This document shows positions 10,930-21,143 of a stretch of 64,000 bases of DNA, one piece after another. How positions within the stretch are numbered: the first letter of the stretch is position 1; each line of letters starts with the position of its first letter. Source of the DNA: Calendula officinalis (taxonomy: Eukaryota; Streptophyta; Magnoliopsida; Asterales; Asteraceae); contig OY970824.1 of the NCBI GenBank assembly GCA_963853835.1, positions 45,528,227 through 45,592,226 of the forward strand, given 5' to 3'. The notes under the pieces are model-generated. The model had not been told where the DNA came from. It was given only the letters and a program-made list of their open reading frames with translations, and searched no databases. Position numbers and translations under genes: made by a program.

Positions 10930-13291
10930 ATCTCCCCCTTTTTGAGCTTTAGCACTTTATCCCATTCTTCCTTCTTCAATTTCTTCTTTTGGCTCGTTAT
11001 GAAATTCGTTTATGCTCAGATGTGCTTTAAACTGTTTTGCTCTTCAATGTTTACATCTGATCATCTTGAGGAGAAATTGAGATTTCAAACACTCAACGAA
11101 AATATTTTTGTTTCGTTGAATCTGTCGGTGTAAGAAAGTCCTAAAACTAGTTTCCTAAGGATTTGAAAGTTCTGGATATGGAATATCAGTTTGGTAAGGA
11201 TTTGTCTGGGATTTTCAAATATTGGAGATTTTGTGATAGAGGTTTTTTGTGAGGATTGGATAATGATGTTTTGGATTCTGAAAAGAATGATTTGAAAATT
11301 TAAGTCTTTCGATGTGTGTGTTTTTAGAATTTTGGAAAGAATGATTTGTACGGTTAAGTTTATAATTGAATTGAATGATTTGTATGGTTAAGTTTATAAT
11401 TTAATTGAATGATTTGTACGGTTAAGCTTGAGATAGTTGTGGTTGAGATTTTGAGAGAGATTTCTGTAGATGAATCGGTTTTGTTCTTCTTCACTTGTTT
11501 TTCTGTTTAGTACACTGATTATCATTTTTTGTTTCTCTTAGTCACATGATATAAACAATTTCTGATTTTGCATTTGATTTGAGTACATTGAATTTTCTTC
11601 TTTGATGGGATGTTTATGGTTCTCTTTGATGTAGTTCAGTTATACATCCGATATTTGAACTATTTCTTGCTCTTTTTCTCCCCCTCATGAGGATCATGAC
11701 CAGGGTCCTCATGATAAAGCTTAATGGTGGCGTTTTGGAAACGGAGAGAGGCATTGTGTGTCGATGTAAATCAAGAGCCAAGATCAGAATGAGAACCAGA
11801 AACATGTAGTACTCATGAAGTAACCACAAAAAAATTGATTTGATCTAAAAATGTTTGAGAAAAGTATTTGAAAATGAAGAATAACATTGTCAATAATCAC
11901 GTGAAGTAATAAACAGATGCAATCTTTACTGAAGAACTTCAGTAAAGAGATCGTTTACGGATATGACAAACACGATGATTAGAGACAATGTTAATCAAAT
12001 ATATGAAATTTAAAATAGATCAATTTGTTTGGTTATATCAAAGATCAGTGAAGTATACCACTTACAAAGATGCAATCTTCTCTGAACGTGGAATCTACGG
12101 ATATACAAAGATCAATGACATAACAATGTGCATTCAAAACGATTTTGAGTGTGTGAGAACTGGAGAAAGTCAGAATTGAATCTGAGCATTTTAGAGAAGA
12201 TGAAAAATGATTTCTCCAATGATCTTTTAAGAATGAAAATCGTTTGAAAAATAGTAAGAACAATCAATCCAAGATGGTGTTAAAAACAGATGCAATCAGT
12301 ACTGATTGAAATCAGTAAACAGATCGACGAATTTAACAACAAATTGTGTTGAGTGTTGCAAACAAGTCTTTTAAAAATGAAAAACATTATGTGCAAAATC
12401 AGGGTTTTGAAAAATTGAGCCACAACGCAAAAGACGAAAAATTTGTCATAAACAGATGCAATCTTTACTAATTGAGACTAGTAAAGAGATCGTTTACGAA
12501 TATGACAAAAAATTGTATCCTACGTTGTGAACACATCATTGTGAGCACAAAGTGAGTTAAAAAATTTTGGAATGTTGAGCATCACAGATTAATAAAGAAT
12601 TTATGAGATTGTGATGTCAACAACGCAATATGATTAAAAAAAATATTTGTAATTGAGTATTGATTTGGAAAATGAAAATTGTATGTAAGAGGAGAAAAAT
12701 TTGATTTACAATTGAAGAATTTTGACAATGAATGAACACAAAGGTAGCAATGAGAAATAAGAGAATTTGCAATAAACGGATGCAATCAGTACCAACCTAG
12801 ACTGGTAAAGAGATCGTTTACGAATATTGCAAAAGCTAATACTCAACATTGATAACCTTGTGTGATTGTAAATATGTAAGAGGTTGAAAAATTGTTTGAG
12901 GTAAAAAAAATTTATTATCAAGATAGAATAAGAAAATTTGTAATAAACAGATTCAATCAGTACCGATTGAGGTTGGTAATGAGATCGTTTACGGATATTA
13001 CAAAAATTGATACCCCATATTGATAATTTTAAAAAAAAATTGAAAGGAGCATCGAAACAGTATGTAGCGATTATAAAAAAGAATGCTCCCCCTCGACAGT
13101 TGGTGTTCAAAAATCATACAACAGTTATGCTCCCCCTTGACATATGAACGTTTACTTTCTCCCCCTTGACAAGTGAAAATGACAAGTCTCCCCCTCAACC
13201 GATGATATCGATGAAGAACGGGTTTCAAGCAAAGGTACTTGAAAGCCATTTTATTATTATAAAAAAAAATTAAAAACAAAAAAAGATGTAA
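10930..13291 (-). mobile_element. non-coding interior between the two LTR copies, with a hairpin repeat array
   Basis: About 2.36 kb with no gag or pol. It holds five copies of a roughly 60-base structured repeat (separate entry) and four CTCCCCC tracts at 13086-13194 resembling the polypurine tract next to the LTR. It looks like a non-autonomous derivative or the 3' non-coding part of a larger element. Open frames here (for example the minus-strand ones at 12582-13279) have no domain and coincide with the repeats. No primer-binding site is seen beside the right LTR, so the boundary there is irregular. Confidence 0.6.
11911..13006. repeat. five dispersed copies of a conserved two-tier hairpin
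   Basis: Copies lie at 11911-11970, 12281-12340, 12449-12509, 12771-12832 and 12941-13006; a sixth, degenerate one is near 12060-12110. Each starts AAACAGATGCAATC (or close), continues with a short inverted repeat and ends GAGATCGTTTACG. The inner stem is ACTGAAG/CTTCAGT in copy 1, ACTGATT/AATCAGT in copy 2, ACTA/TAGT in copy 3, ACCA/TGGT in copy 4 and ACCGA/TTGGT in copy 5, so paired positions change together. The flanks TAAACnGAT and ATCGTTTA can form an outer stem; this is weak in copy 2. Confidence 0.75.
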
Positions 13292-13677
13292 TTAGGACTA
13301 GTTTTGAGCTTAAATGATGTAATTAGCCTTAATGTGATTGAAATGTGATTGAGAAGAATTGAGATTTGATGATTTGAGAGATCTAATACCAATTACTGAT
13401 ACCAATTGAGAGATCTAATGTGATTGAAATGAAGCTAATTCATGATGATTTGAGAAGAATTGAAGCTTAAGTGTGTGTGTTCTTGGTGTATTGAGTGTGT
13501 GTAGTTGAGAGAGAAAGATGGAGGGAAGGATGCTTTCAAAATGTTAATTCATTCAAATGAGAGGAAAGCTTACATCACAAGTCATCACAAGGGTATTTAT
13601 ACCCTAACCTCTAAACACCCTTAAACTAGTCTAATTAAGGCTAATTACATCATTTAAGCTCAAAACTTGTCCTAACA
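13292..13677 (-). repeat. LTR copy 2 of the non-autonomous LTR element
   Basis: Nearly identical over 386 bp to the unit at 10542-10929, but the first bases are altered (AATTAGGAC in place of TGTTAGGAC) and the last read CTTGTCCTAACA. It is again followed by ATCTCCCCCTT, so it too has a polypurine-like tract outside its CA end. That is unexpected for the second LTR of a single element. It abuts the truncated terpene synthase exon, which starts about 20 bases later. Confidence 0.7.
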
Positions 13678-13697
13678 ATCTCCCCCTTAAGGCTAAT

Positions 13698-13829
13698 TAC
13701 ATCATTATTTCGAAGATGAAATTAATGAGATATTGGAAAAACTTACACAAGTTTTGACCGATGAGGATCTATATACAACAGCTCTATGTTTTCGGCTTCA
13801 ACGGCACAATGGCCTCCTTACCAATCCTG
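13698..13829 (+). pseudogene. terpene synthase partial exon 2
   Basis: Reads YFEDEINEILEKLTQ, then LTDEDLYTTALCFRLQRHNG, and ends LLTNP with a GT donor at 13830. Its phase (one base of the next codon) joins exactly with exon 3, which starts DVFQKFMD. About half the usual exon 2 length is present. Sequence to the left is LTR-derived. Confidence 0.85.
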
Positions 13830-13914
13830 GTAACTGTCTCAACTCTCAACATTAATTATGCTTACAACAGTATTGTAAGTTTGTGGTGTTCCATCTTATA
13901 ACCAACTAGTTGTA

Positions 13915-14225
13915 AGAGAAGTAACTCAGAACCCTTATAAACATATTACAGATTCATTGTTTGTCCAATGTGGGAGATTACTCAACACGCCCACTCATGT
14001 GTGGTGTCCTTTTTTGTGTGCTTAACACGTGGATATTTATGGTTACGTTGTGTCTGTGTGGCCTTTGACCAACCACAGGTGAACCTTGCTCTTATACCAT
14101 GTAAGTTTATGGGGTTCCATCTTAACGTAACCCATAAATATCCACGTGAGGGGACGTGTTGAGTAATGTCTCACATTGGAAAACAAATGAATATGTAATG
14201 TATCTATAAGGATTCTGGGCTACAA
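13915..14225. mobile_element. foldback MITE in terpene synthase intron 2
   Basis: Long inverted arms: the left arm (from about 13917, through GTCCAATGTGGGAG and TACTCAACACG, to the CACGTGGATATTTATGG segment) matches the reverse complement of the right arm (CCATAAATATCCACGTG to CTCACATTGGAAAAC and GGATTCTGGGCTAC). The arms enclose a short centre. No coding capacity. Exact ends and target duplication are uncertain. Confidence 0.65.
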
Positions 14226-14359
14226 AAGCCCTTTTAGAGACACATTTAGCGACATATTTGAAGCTAGTGACACTCATAGTGACATCAACCAGAGAGTCAC
14301 TACTAAGAAGTCGCTGATTTAGTGACATCTACCATCGTGTCTCTAATAGTAGAGACACT

Positions 14360-14880
14360 AGTAGTGCGTTCATTATACTGTCACTGTTTTTTATCAAAAG
14401 TCACTATCCACGACTGTAAAAATGTCACTATTTTTATCAAAAGTTACTATCCACGACTCTAAAAATGTCACTATTTTTATCAAAAGTTACTACCCTCGAC
14501 TCTAAAAATGTCACTATTTATATTAAAAGTCACTACCCATTACTCTAAAAATGTCACTATTTTTTTATCAAAAGTCACTACCCTCGACTCTAAAAATGTC
14601 ACTATTTTTATCAAAAGTCACTACCCCGACTCTAAAAATGTCACTATTTTTTTTATCAAAAGTCACTATCCACGACTCTAAAAATGTCACTATTTTTTTT
14701 TATCAAAAGTCACTATCCACGACTCTAAAAATGTCACTATTTTTATCAAAAGTCACAATTTATGTCGCTAAAAATGTCGGTATTTTTATCAAATGTCGAT
14801 ATTCATGTCGCTAAAAATGTCACTATTTTTTATCAAAAGTCGATATTCATGTCGCTAAAAATGTCACTATATTAATTAAA
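14360..14880. repeat. tandem array of about 45-bp units
   Basis: About eleven units contain AAAAATGTCACTATTTTT followed by ATCAAAAGTCACTA and a CCACGACTCT-type spacer. Unit length varies from about 42 to 48 through changes in the T run. The open frame across 14551-14814 is only the translated repeat. Confidence 0.85.
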
Positions 14881-16395
14881 ATATCAATTCACTTTTAGCA
14901 TCTCATCCCTATATATAATAAATATAAAAACACAAATCTAACAATTTAGAATATTCTATTGTCAAATCAAATATCTAAAAAGATTGTATATTACATAAAC
15001 TAATAATACCATATGTCATCAAATTTCAATATAATTCAAAGTATAAAGTTTTCAATATTCAACTAAAAACTATTGATGGCCTCAAATAATTGTTTGTAAA
15101 TCATCCCTGCAACATGAAAATTAAAATAAATTAAACATGAATATGACCAGAAAATTAATGAACAATTTAACGTCTTTTAAATAAGCAAATAATTGTGGAA
15201 TGTGAAACAAAAGAAATATGGGATGATTACCTGGTACCACCACCAACATGATGTTTGATATGATATAGCGAATCAGGTTCTTCAGAATATTCGACTACCT
15301 TAAAAAACATGTTAGTTTTAAAGCAAGAAATCAAATATAGAGGGATTCATTATAATTTATACATTGATACCTTGGCTTTGGTAATAAAAAATAGTTAATA
15401 AAGTAATTGATACCTTGATAGATAAGCCCAAGATGCACCAAGTCGCCTTGATCAATGTACTTGATCAAGTAACAACAACCGTTTTTAAATGAACTAAACA
15501 TTTTCAATAGTCTTCTAATCCTATATATGGTTCAATTAATATTTAATGATTACAAATTTTAAGCAATTGAATAACATGAATCCATATAACTTCCTCACAA
15601 CATGTGAGATATAATCATTTATAATACAACATAGAAAATGTACCGGAAGAAAACTTAATATCTGAACATCAATCACTTGCTTCTAAACTATCTGCATAAA
15701 CTTTCTCCTGCAAATATTATATTTAAGATTTTATTAAAATTCTTTATTTAATAATTAAATAAAATATACATTTATTAACGACAATTTTAAATATGAAATA
15801 AGAACTCACCCATTGCCTGTAAGAATCAGTGTTTTGAGTTAAGCACCAGATGAAAATACCCGATGCTTCTTGGAGTATGATTTTTAACCAAAAGGTAGGT
15901 TGTCATTTGAAGTAATATAATTTTAGTAATCGTTTGACAAACTAGTTAATTGTTGTAGTATGATTTTTGGACAATAGTTGTTACGGGTTAACTTGACCCG
16001 CCCGTTTTGCTTGTTTAATTAGTTATTAATTTCTAAAAACTTACCTTCACTAGAAGCGTTTAGGGAAAGGGTTAAGATTTATTGAGAAACTTGTTTCATG
16101 GCTTTGCTTCCAAGGAACCAACAAGAGCCACTTCCATTTGAGCATTTACAACATGAAGAGTTGTGAAAGAACTTACATCTGCAACTTTTGCAACAGAAGA
16201 TTCTCAAAATTCACAATAGGATATATTTCCAGTTGAGCATTTACAACATGATTAGCATTAAATCCTAAAATTCCAACTAAGAAACAAATAATCTAAACAG
16301 AATCTATAAGCTAAAGATAAAATATCTCTTATTATTTTGATGTTCTACATATACATGCTATTGTGTTATGAACGAAGCCCTACATATAATGTACA
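14881..16395. other. interior of the CACTA-like element, no gene recognised
   Basis: AT-rich sequence with no sustained frame. It may contain further intron or exon remnants of the captured minus-strand gene, but I could not align any. Confidence 0.4.
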
Positions 16396-16775
16396 ACCAC
16401 AATTCAATATCAATTACGTTAAACTATACAAGTTGGAGCTAATTATCAAATCAGTTTAGAGAGGAAGTGATGATTTATGCAGTTTTAAAACCACGATTCA
16501 ACATCAATTACCTGAAACTATACAAGTTGGAGCTATTATCAAATCAGTTTAGAGAGGAATTGATGATTTATGCAGTTTTAAAACCACGATTCAATATTAC
16601 CTAGAGGCTAGAACTATACAAGTTGGAGCTAATTATCAAATCAGTTTAGAGAGGAAGTGAGATTTATGCAGTTTTAAAACCACGATTCAATATCTGTTGC
16701 CTGAAACTATACAAGTTGTAGCTAATTATCAAATCAATTTAAAGAGGAATTGATGATTTATGCAGTTTTAAGCGA
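16396..16775. repeat. about four copies of a 94-bp tandem repeat
   Basis: Units share AACTATACAAGTTGGAGCTA, ATCAAATCAGTTTAGAGAGG and TTTATGCAGTTTTAAAACC. The GCAGTTTTA landmark recurs every 93-96 bases (about 16481, 16574, 16670, 16764). The array lies in what would be the first intron of the captured TMEM214-like exon. Confidence 0.85.
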
Positions 16776-16889
16776 AGCTTTTAGAATCCAGCAAAATAAT
16801 TTCAGAAAATTCTACAAAATTTAGCTAATAGTAACAAAATCAATTCAAAGCACTTCAATTACGAAGCTAGATCTAATCAAATCACTCAC

Positions 16890-17310
16890 CATCACATCGG
16901 ACAGGAAACTAGCCAAATCAGCAGCATTCCGGAACCGTAACCTTAGGTTTCTTCACCTTCTTTGGTTTCGTTTTCTTCTCCTCTACGGCACCATTACCAG
17001 TGGCAGCATTAGAACCACCATCTTCATCACTATCTTAATAATCAGAGTAGTTATTCTTCTTCGACGATCTAACCGGAGGAGTAGGATCATAAGTCGCCGA
17101 ATTCGCTAATCTCTCAGCTTCAATAAGCTTCCTCCGCTCCTCGGATTTCTTCTCAATAGATATAGACACATTATCACCGGCGGAGATTGAAGATCCGTTA
17201 GAAAGCACCTTCGCCGGTTGCTGTTGTTGTTGTTTCGCCGGAATCTTCATCTGTTTCTTGGCGTTAGTAACCTTTTGCCATCCGTGATTGTTGTTGGATT
17301 CGAACTCCAT
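16890..17310 (-). pseudogene. first exon of a TMEM214-like (DUF2359) gene, captured fragment
   Basis: The minus strand reads MEFESNNNHGWQKVTNAKKQ, then a Gln run, SIEKKSEERRKLIEAERLA, SSKKNNYSDY, a TAA stop (about 17035), then in the same frame DSDEDGGSNAATGNGAVEEK, KKVKKPKVTVPE and, after a likely one-base shift, AADLASFLSDV. It ends at a GTGAGT donor. The order HGWQKV..., Ser/acidic stretch, KPKVTV and AADLxxFL is that of the N-terminus of plant TMEM214-like membrane proteins. Downstream exons were not found, and the stop replaces what is probably an acidic residue. It is therefore a dead gene fragment inside a transposon; the pyrimidine-rich 5' side up to about 17430 may be its 5' UTR. Confidence 0.6.
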
Positions 17311-17589
17311 TTCTTGGAATTGGATTGAAGAGAGATTTGATAGTGAGGAGATCGGGAATTTTGACGGGAAAAAAGATGAAGTGCCAAGGGTAGAGCTTCG
17401 TGGTCTAATAGAAGACTTTTGCTAGCCAAGGGGGTTTGGAACTGAAATGACGTTAAAAAAATTATACATAGTAAGTTATATTTAATTACAAGTTTTTTTA
17501 TTATTGTTAATTTATAAGTGGACTGATTTCGTATATTTATTCGTAATAATTGTTTATATATAAAATTATTATATAATATAATAATGTCA

Positions 17590-18010
17590 TTAGTGATGCA
17601 TGTCTCAAAATTAGCGACTTGATTGGCGTATTTTTAAGCAAGTAACAAAATTAGCGACTTGTTTTGTAACTTGTTTGAGTTAAGTCACAACATTAATGAC
17701 TTAGTCAGAGACTTATTTGACCAAGTCACAAAATTAGCGACATGTTTAGAGACTTGTTTGAACAAGTCACAATTTAGCAACTTGCTTAGTGGCTTTTTTA
17801 AGTAAGTCACAAAATTAACGACTTACTTGGTGACTCGTTTCAGCAAGTCACAAAATTAGTGACACAATTATCGACATAGTTTCTGACTTTCTGTATTTTA
17901 TGACATAATTTATGACGTGAAAGACTTGATCATCACTAAAATTGTCAATAAATTTGTCGCAATTTTGTGACATAAATTCTCTGTCACTAAAAATGTCGCC
18001 AAATGGCTTT
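17590..18010. repeat. subterminal repeat block of the CACTA-like element
   Basis: About eight imperfect units alternate GACTTG and CAAGTCAC around AAAATTAGCGACTTG. Adjacent words are inverted, so the block can fold back on itself many times. Confidence 0.7.
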
Positions 18011-18297
18011 TTTCTTTACTCCTCTTACACCTAATTAGTTTTAAGATTGAACCCCACAAACTTACAAGTATTAATACCTATATATCTTTATACATTTCGC
18101 CAAATACATATATTGATACCCAAGACTTGTAGCCTAGTAGTATTGGAGATTGTTGTAAGGTGTTGCTCATGACCTATAGGTCATGTGTTCAAGTCCCGGT
18201 GTGGACAAAAAATGTAAAATTAAGAGGTGTGTGTTAGCAGTTAAACAAAAAACATATTTTGATAAAACTGAATTTAATACCTTGATTGGCAAAGCAG

Positions 18298-18670
18298 ATG
18301 TTTTCCAAAAGTTCATGGATATAAATGGCGAAGTGAAAAACTCATCAAGTGATGACATAGAAGGGTTGTTGAGTTTATATGAAGCTTCATACTTGGGTAC
18401 AAACGGGGAAGATTTTCTATTACGTGCCAATATATTTACTAAAAGACACCTCAACAAATCAATTTCAGAATTAAGCCCCAAACTTCATAAAAAGGTTATT
18501 CAGGGTTTAGAGCTTCCAAGGCATATGAGAATGGCAAGATTAGAAGCAAGAAGGTATATTGAAGAATATGGTAATGAGGATGATCACAACCCAAGTCTAC
18601 TAGAGTTTGCAAAGTTAGATTACAATCAAGTCCAATCATTACTCCAAAAGGAGATGGCTGAGGTAACAAG
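18298..18670 (+). pseudogene. terpene synthase exon 3
   Basis: 373 nt, AG acceptor at 18296-18297, GT donor at 18671. Encodes DVFQKFMD, DDIEGLLSLYEASYLG, HLNKSISELSPK and LELPRHMRMARLEARRYIEE: the end of the N-terminal helical domain and the start of the C-terminal catalytic domain. No stop. Confidence 0.88.
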
Positions 18671-18699
18671 GTAATATACATTATTCATTTTATGTTAAT

Positions 18700-18915
18700 T
18701 TCACTAGCTTTGGTAAGCCTCTTAATGATTCCATTAAAAGGGCAGCATCTTAATCAGGTAGATTAAGAGCGTTTGCTAAGACCTCTTAATCAGTTTCTGA
18801 ATCAAAAATTGAATACGTTCTGCCTCTTCATCCGACATATGTGAGGGAAAGTCTGAATCATTCAGATGTCTGCATCATTCAGATATTAATCATCTAAATA
18901 CTACCGAACAACACC
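18700..18915. mobile_element. small MITE in TPS intron 3
   Basis: Contains CTTAATCAG/CTGAATCATTCAG words and ends ACAACACCTTAG. This resembles the element at 27182-27461, which ends ACACCACCTTAG and is full of GAATGATTCAG words. Ends are not precisely defined. Confidence 0.4.
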
Positions 18916-18941
18916 TTAGTGATTTTACAAAATGATTTTAG

Positions 18942-19160
18942 GTGGTGGAAACTTTTGGGTCTAGATAGTAAGCTGAGTTTTGTTCGAGATCGACATGTTG
19001 AGTGCTTTCTATGGGCTTTAGGACTTTTACCAGAGCCAAAATACACTAGTAGTAGGATCGAGTTCGCTAAAATCGTCGCCCTTATGTTGGTTATTGATGA
19101 TATATATGACACTTATGGCTCGTACGATGATCTTGTACTCTTTACCAAAGCAATTCAAAG
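18942..19160 (+). pseudogene. terpene synthase exon 4 (DDxxD exon)
   Basis: 219 nt, the standard size of this exon. Encodes WWKLLGLDSKLSFVRDRHVE, CFLWALGLLPEPKYTSSRIE and VIDDIYDTYGSYDDL. RDR and DDIYD are the diphosphate- and Mg2+-binding motifs. Confidence 0.9.
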
Positions 19161-19238
19161 GTTCGATTATCGATCTTTTATTTAGTTTATTTAATAAAGT
19201 GTTGAAATAAACCTACAACTAATATTTTAACTCAACAG

Positions 19239-19377
19239 ATGGGATTTAAACAAAACGGAACAACTTCCTGCGTACATGCAAGTTTGCTACTTAGCATTGT
19301 ATAATACTAACAACGAGATTTGTGAAAAAGTCCTCAAAGAACGCGGGCTGTGTGTCCAACCATATCTACGCAAGACG
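19239..19377 (+). pseudogene. terpene synthase exon 5
   Basis: 139 nt, the standard size. Encodes WDLNKTEQLPAYMQVCYLAL and ends LCVQPYLRKT. Acceptor CAACAG, donor GTAACT. Confidence 0.87.
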
Positions 19378-19405
19378 GTAACTTTTTTTTAAACATTTTA
19401 TAGAT

Positions 19406-19952
19406 GTGTTCAAAGTAATACTTCATTAATTTTTATGTAGTCTCAAATAATATATCTCAACTATTAATCAATTATAATTAATGGTCAATATTATTTACAT
19501 ATTTTATACATGAAGGGGTATTTTAGTCATTTGGCACTCACATAATTTTCTTATTTAATATTATTCATTTTATTTATTTTTAAATTTTATTTATTTAATT
19601 AATTTTGATTTTATTTTTTCGTTAAAAAAAATTATGTGATAATCACAAGTGAACATATACTTGATCATGTGATTGTACAAAATCATTACATGTGATCAAA
19701 TATACAATCACATGTGAGTATATAAAAGCATCACGTATAATTAAGGATATAACCACATGTGATTATCGTGTAATATTGTTTTTCTAAATAATAATAAAAA
19801 ATAGTAAAAACTAATAAAAACAATTTGGATTAAAATTTATATGGATGTCAAATGACCGAAACACTCATCCATATATAAAGTATATGATTAATCTTGATCA
19901 TTAGTTATTATTGATCAATGGTTAAAATTTATCCTTTGATACTACAAGAAAA
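19406..19952. mobile_element. MITE in TPS intron 5, related to one in the UBP gene
   Basis: Starts GTGTTCAAAGTA. The centre is built of palindromic ACATGTGATCAA and TACAATCACATGTG words, and a GATCAATGGTTAAAATT segment lies near the right end. The same layout and words occur at 39066-39478. Boundaries are approximate. Confidence 0.5.
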
Positions 19953-20057
19953 ATTAAGGACTACTTTAAACAATTTTCTAACTATTTTAACAAGAAATCC
20001 CCCTTTTTTGACATATATATAAAGGACAAAATCGATTATTTTTCGTTCATATTGTAG

Positions 20058-20309
20058 TGGATTGACATGGTTGAAGCTTACATGGTGGAAGTGGAATGGG
20101 TAAAAAGTGGAAACATACCAAAACTTGAAGAATACATAGAGAATGGGGTTACAACATCAGGGACATGTATGGCACTTGTGCATCTATTCATTCTCATATC
20201 CGAAGGGGTTACAAAAGAAAATATTAGACATTTTTTGGATCCTTACCCTAAATTCTTCACCTTGGCTGGGACTATTCTTCGTCTCTGGGATGACTTGGGA
20301 ACAACTAAG
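20058..20309 (+). pseudogene. terpene synthase exon 6 (NSE/DTE exon)
   Basis: 252 nt, close to the canonical 249. Encodes WIDMVEAYMVEVEWVKSG, NGVTTSG and TILRLWDDLGTTK; the second metal-binding motif begins here and is completed in exon 7. Confidence 0.88.
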
Positions 20310-20335
20310 GTATTGATTCTAATTAATACCTAATT

Positions 20336-20660
20336 AGCTATAAGAAATTGGGGCAAAAATTTAGTGACTAGTCAATTTTCGTCACTAAAAACATTAAAAC
20401 CGTAGCTAGCCAACTTAGAGGCTCTCACTTTTTGTCACTGTCCATCACAAATTCATGTTTGTGACCAAATACCAATAGTCGAAACTAGAGTTGTCACTAA
20501 ATTTGTGACGAGCCATTTCATCATTTAGATCTGTCGCTAATCAACGAAAGTCGTCTCTAATTTGATCAAACTAGTGACAAACTTATTTGTGATTTTCCGC
20601 TGGTGACGACAGGTTTTTCTCGTCACTAAAAAGCCAGTGATGAGGATTTTTCTTATAGTG
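20336..20660. mobile_element. short CACTA-type MITE in TPS intron 6
   Basis: The left end TATAAGAAATTGGGG and the right end (reverse complement) CACTATAAGAAAAATCC match. Subterminal CGTCACTAAAAA words occur inverted on both sides. About 325 bp, non-coding. It shares GTCACTAAAAA words with the larger element in intron 2. Confidence 0.65.
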
Positions 20661-20754
20661 TATATGATATGAACTTATGGAACAAAGATACTTGTTAAGG
20701 AAAATCCGACCATAGGTTTGATATTTTAATCTTTTTATAAATTAATATGTGTAG

Positions 20755-21045
20755 GAGGAACAAGAAAGAGGTGATGTATTATCAAGCTTACAATTACTCA
20801 TGAAAGAGAAGAACATAACATGTGAGAAAGAGGGAAGGGAACAAATTTTGGAGCTAATCCATGGGTTATGGAAAGATCTAAATGTGGAGTTAGTTACACC
20901 AGATGTGGTGCTCTTGCCAATCATTCAAGTTGCCATTAACACATCAAGAACTTCTCAAGTTGTTTATCAACACAATGAAGATAGCCATTTATCAAGTGTA
21001 GAGACTCAAGTACAATCTCTATTCTTCAAACCTATTGATATATAG
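20755..21045 (+). pseudogene. terpene synthase exon 7 and stop
   Basis: 291 nt. Encodes EEQERGDVLSSLQLLMKEK, LIHGLWKDLNVELVTPDVV and the C-terminus SLFFKPIDI followed by TAG. EEQE completes the NSE/DTE metal site begun in exon 6. Confidence 0.88.
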
Positions 21046-21143
21046 GTTGCGTTTGTTACACTAAAATTAATAAACGAATGAAAATTTATGTTTGTTTTGA
21101 CCTGAAATTATTATTACTGATGGAATGTGATTGTTTATAATGT

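Larger units (their letters stand above)
14226..18019. mobile_element. CACTA-like element in TPS intron 2 carrying a gene fragment
   Basis: Both ends carry dense subterminal repeats built on GTCAC/GCGAC words, inverted with respect to each other: left CGACATATTTGAAGC and TAGTGACA, right (reverse complement) GGCGACATTTTTAGTGACAG. The left block continues as a roughly 45-bp tandem array (14360-14880) and the right as an array of CAAGTCACAAAATTAGCGACT-like words (17590-17900). Subterminal repeats of this kind are typical of CACTA elements, and a smaller relative sits in TPS intron 6. The terminal CACTA bases are not clean and no TSD was confirmed. The interior holds a TMEM214-like exon. Confidence 0.5.
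13698..21045 (+). pseudogene. class I terpene synthase, 5'-truncated
   Basis: Exons: partial exon 2 13698-13829, exon 3 18298-18670, exon 4 18942-19160, exon 5 19239-19377, exon 6 20058-20309, exon 7 20755-21045. Lengths of 373, 219, 139, 252 and 291 nt match the conserved plant TPS layout, all introns are GT-AG, and phases join cleanly. Motifs: RDRHVECF (RxR), VIDDIYDTYG (DDxxD, Mg2+ binding) and LWDDLGTTKEEQE (NSE/DTE). It would ionise a prenyl diphosphate to a mono- or sesquiterpene; the product cannot be told. Exon 1 with any RRx8W and plastid peptide, and half of exon 2, are missing at the retroelement junction. Remaining exons have no stop. An undetected upstream exon cannot restore the cut exon 2, so I call it a pseudogene. 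Confidence 0.88.

Noticed and set aside
12582..13279. Minus-strand frames of 67, 134 and 93 aa
   Set aside because: They run through the hairpin repeats and CTCCCCC tracts; no domain, and the frames owe their length to repeat composition.
14220..14230. CTACAAAAGCC as the exact left CACTA terminus
   Set aside because: These bases also belong to the right arm of the foldback MITE at 13915-14225, so the left end of the larger element is left approximate.
14551..14814. 87-aa frame of MSLFF-like repeats
   Set aside because: Plain translation of the 45-bp tandem array.
14360..18010. Regularly spaced repeats that could suggest a CRISPR-like array
   Set aside because: Units are contiguous and imperfect without unique spacers, in plant nuclear DNA; they are transposon subterminal repeats.
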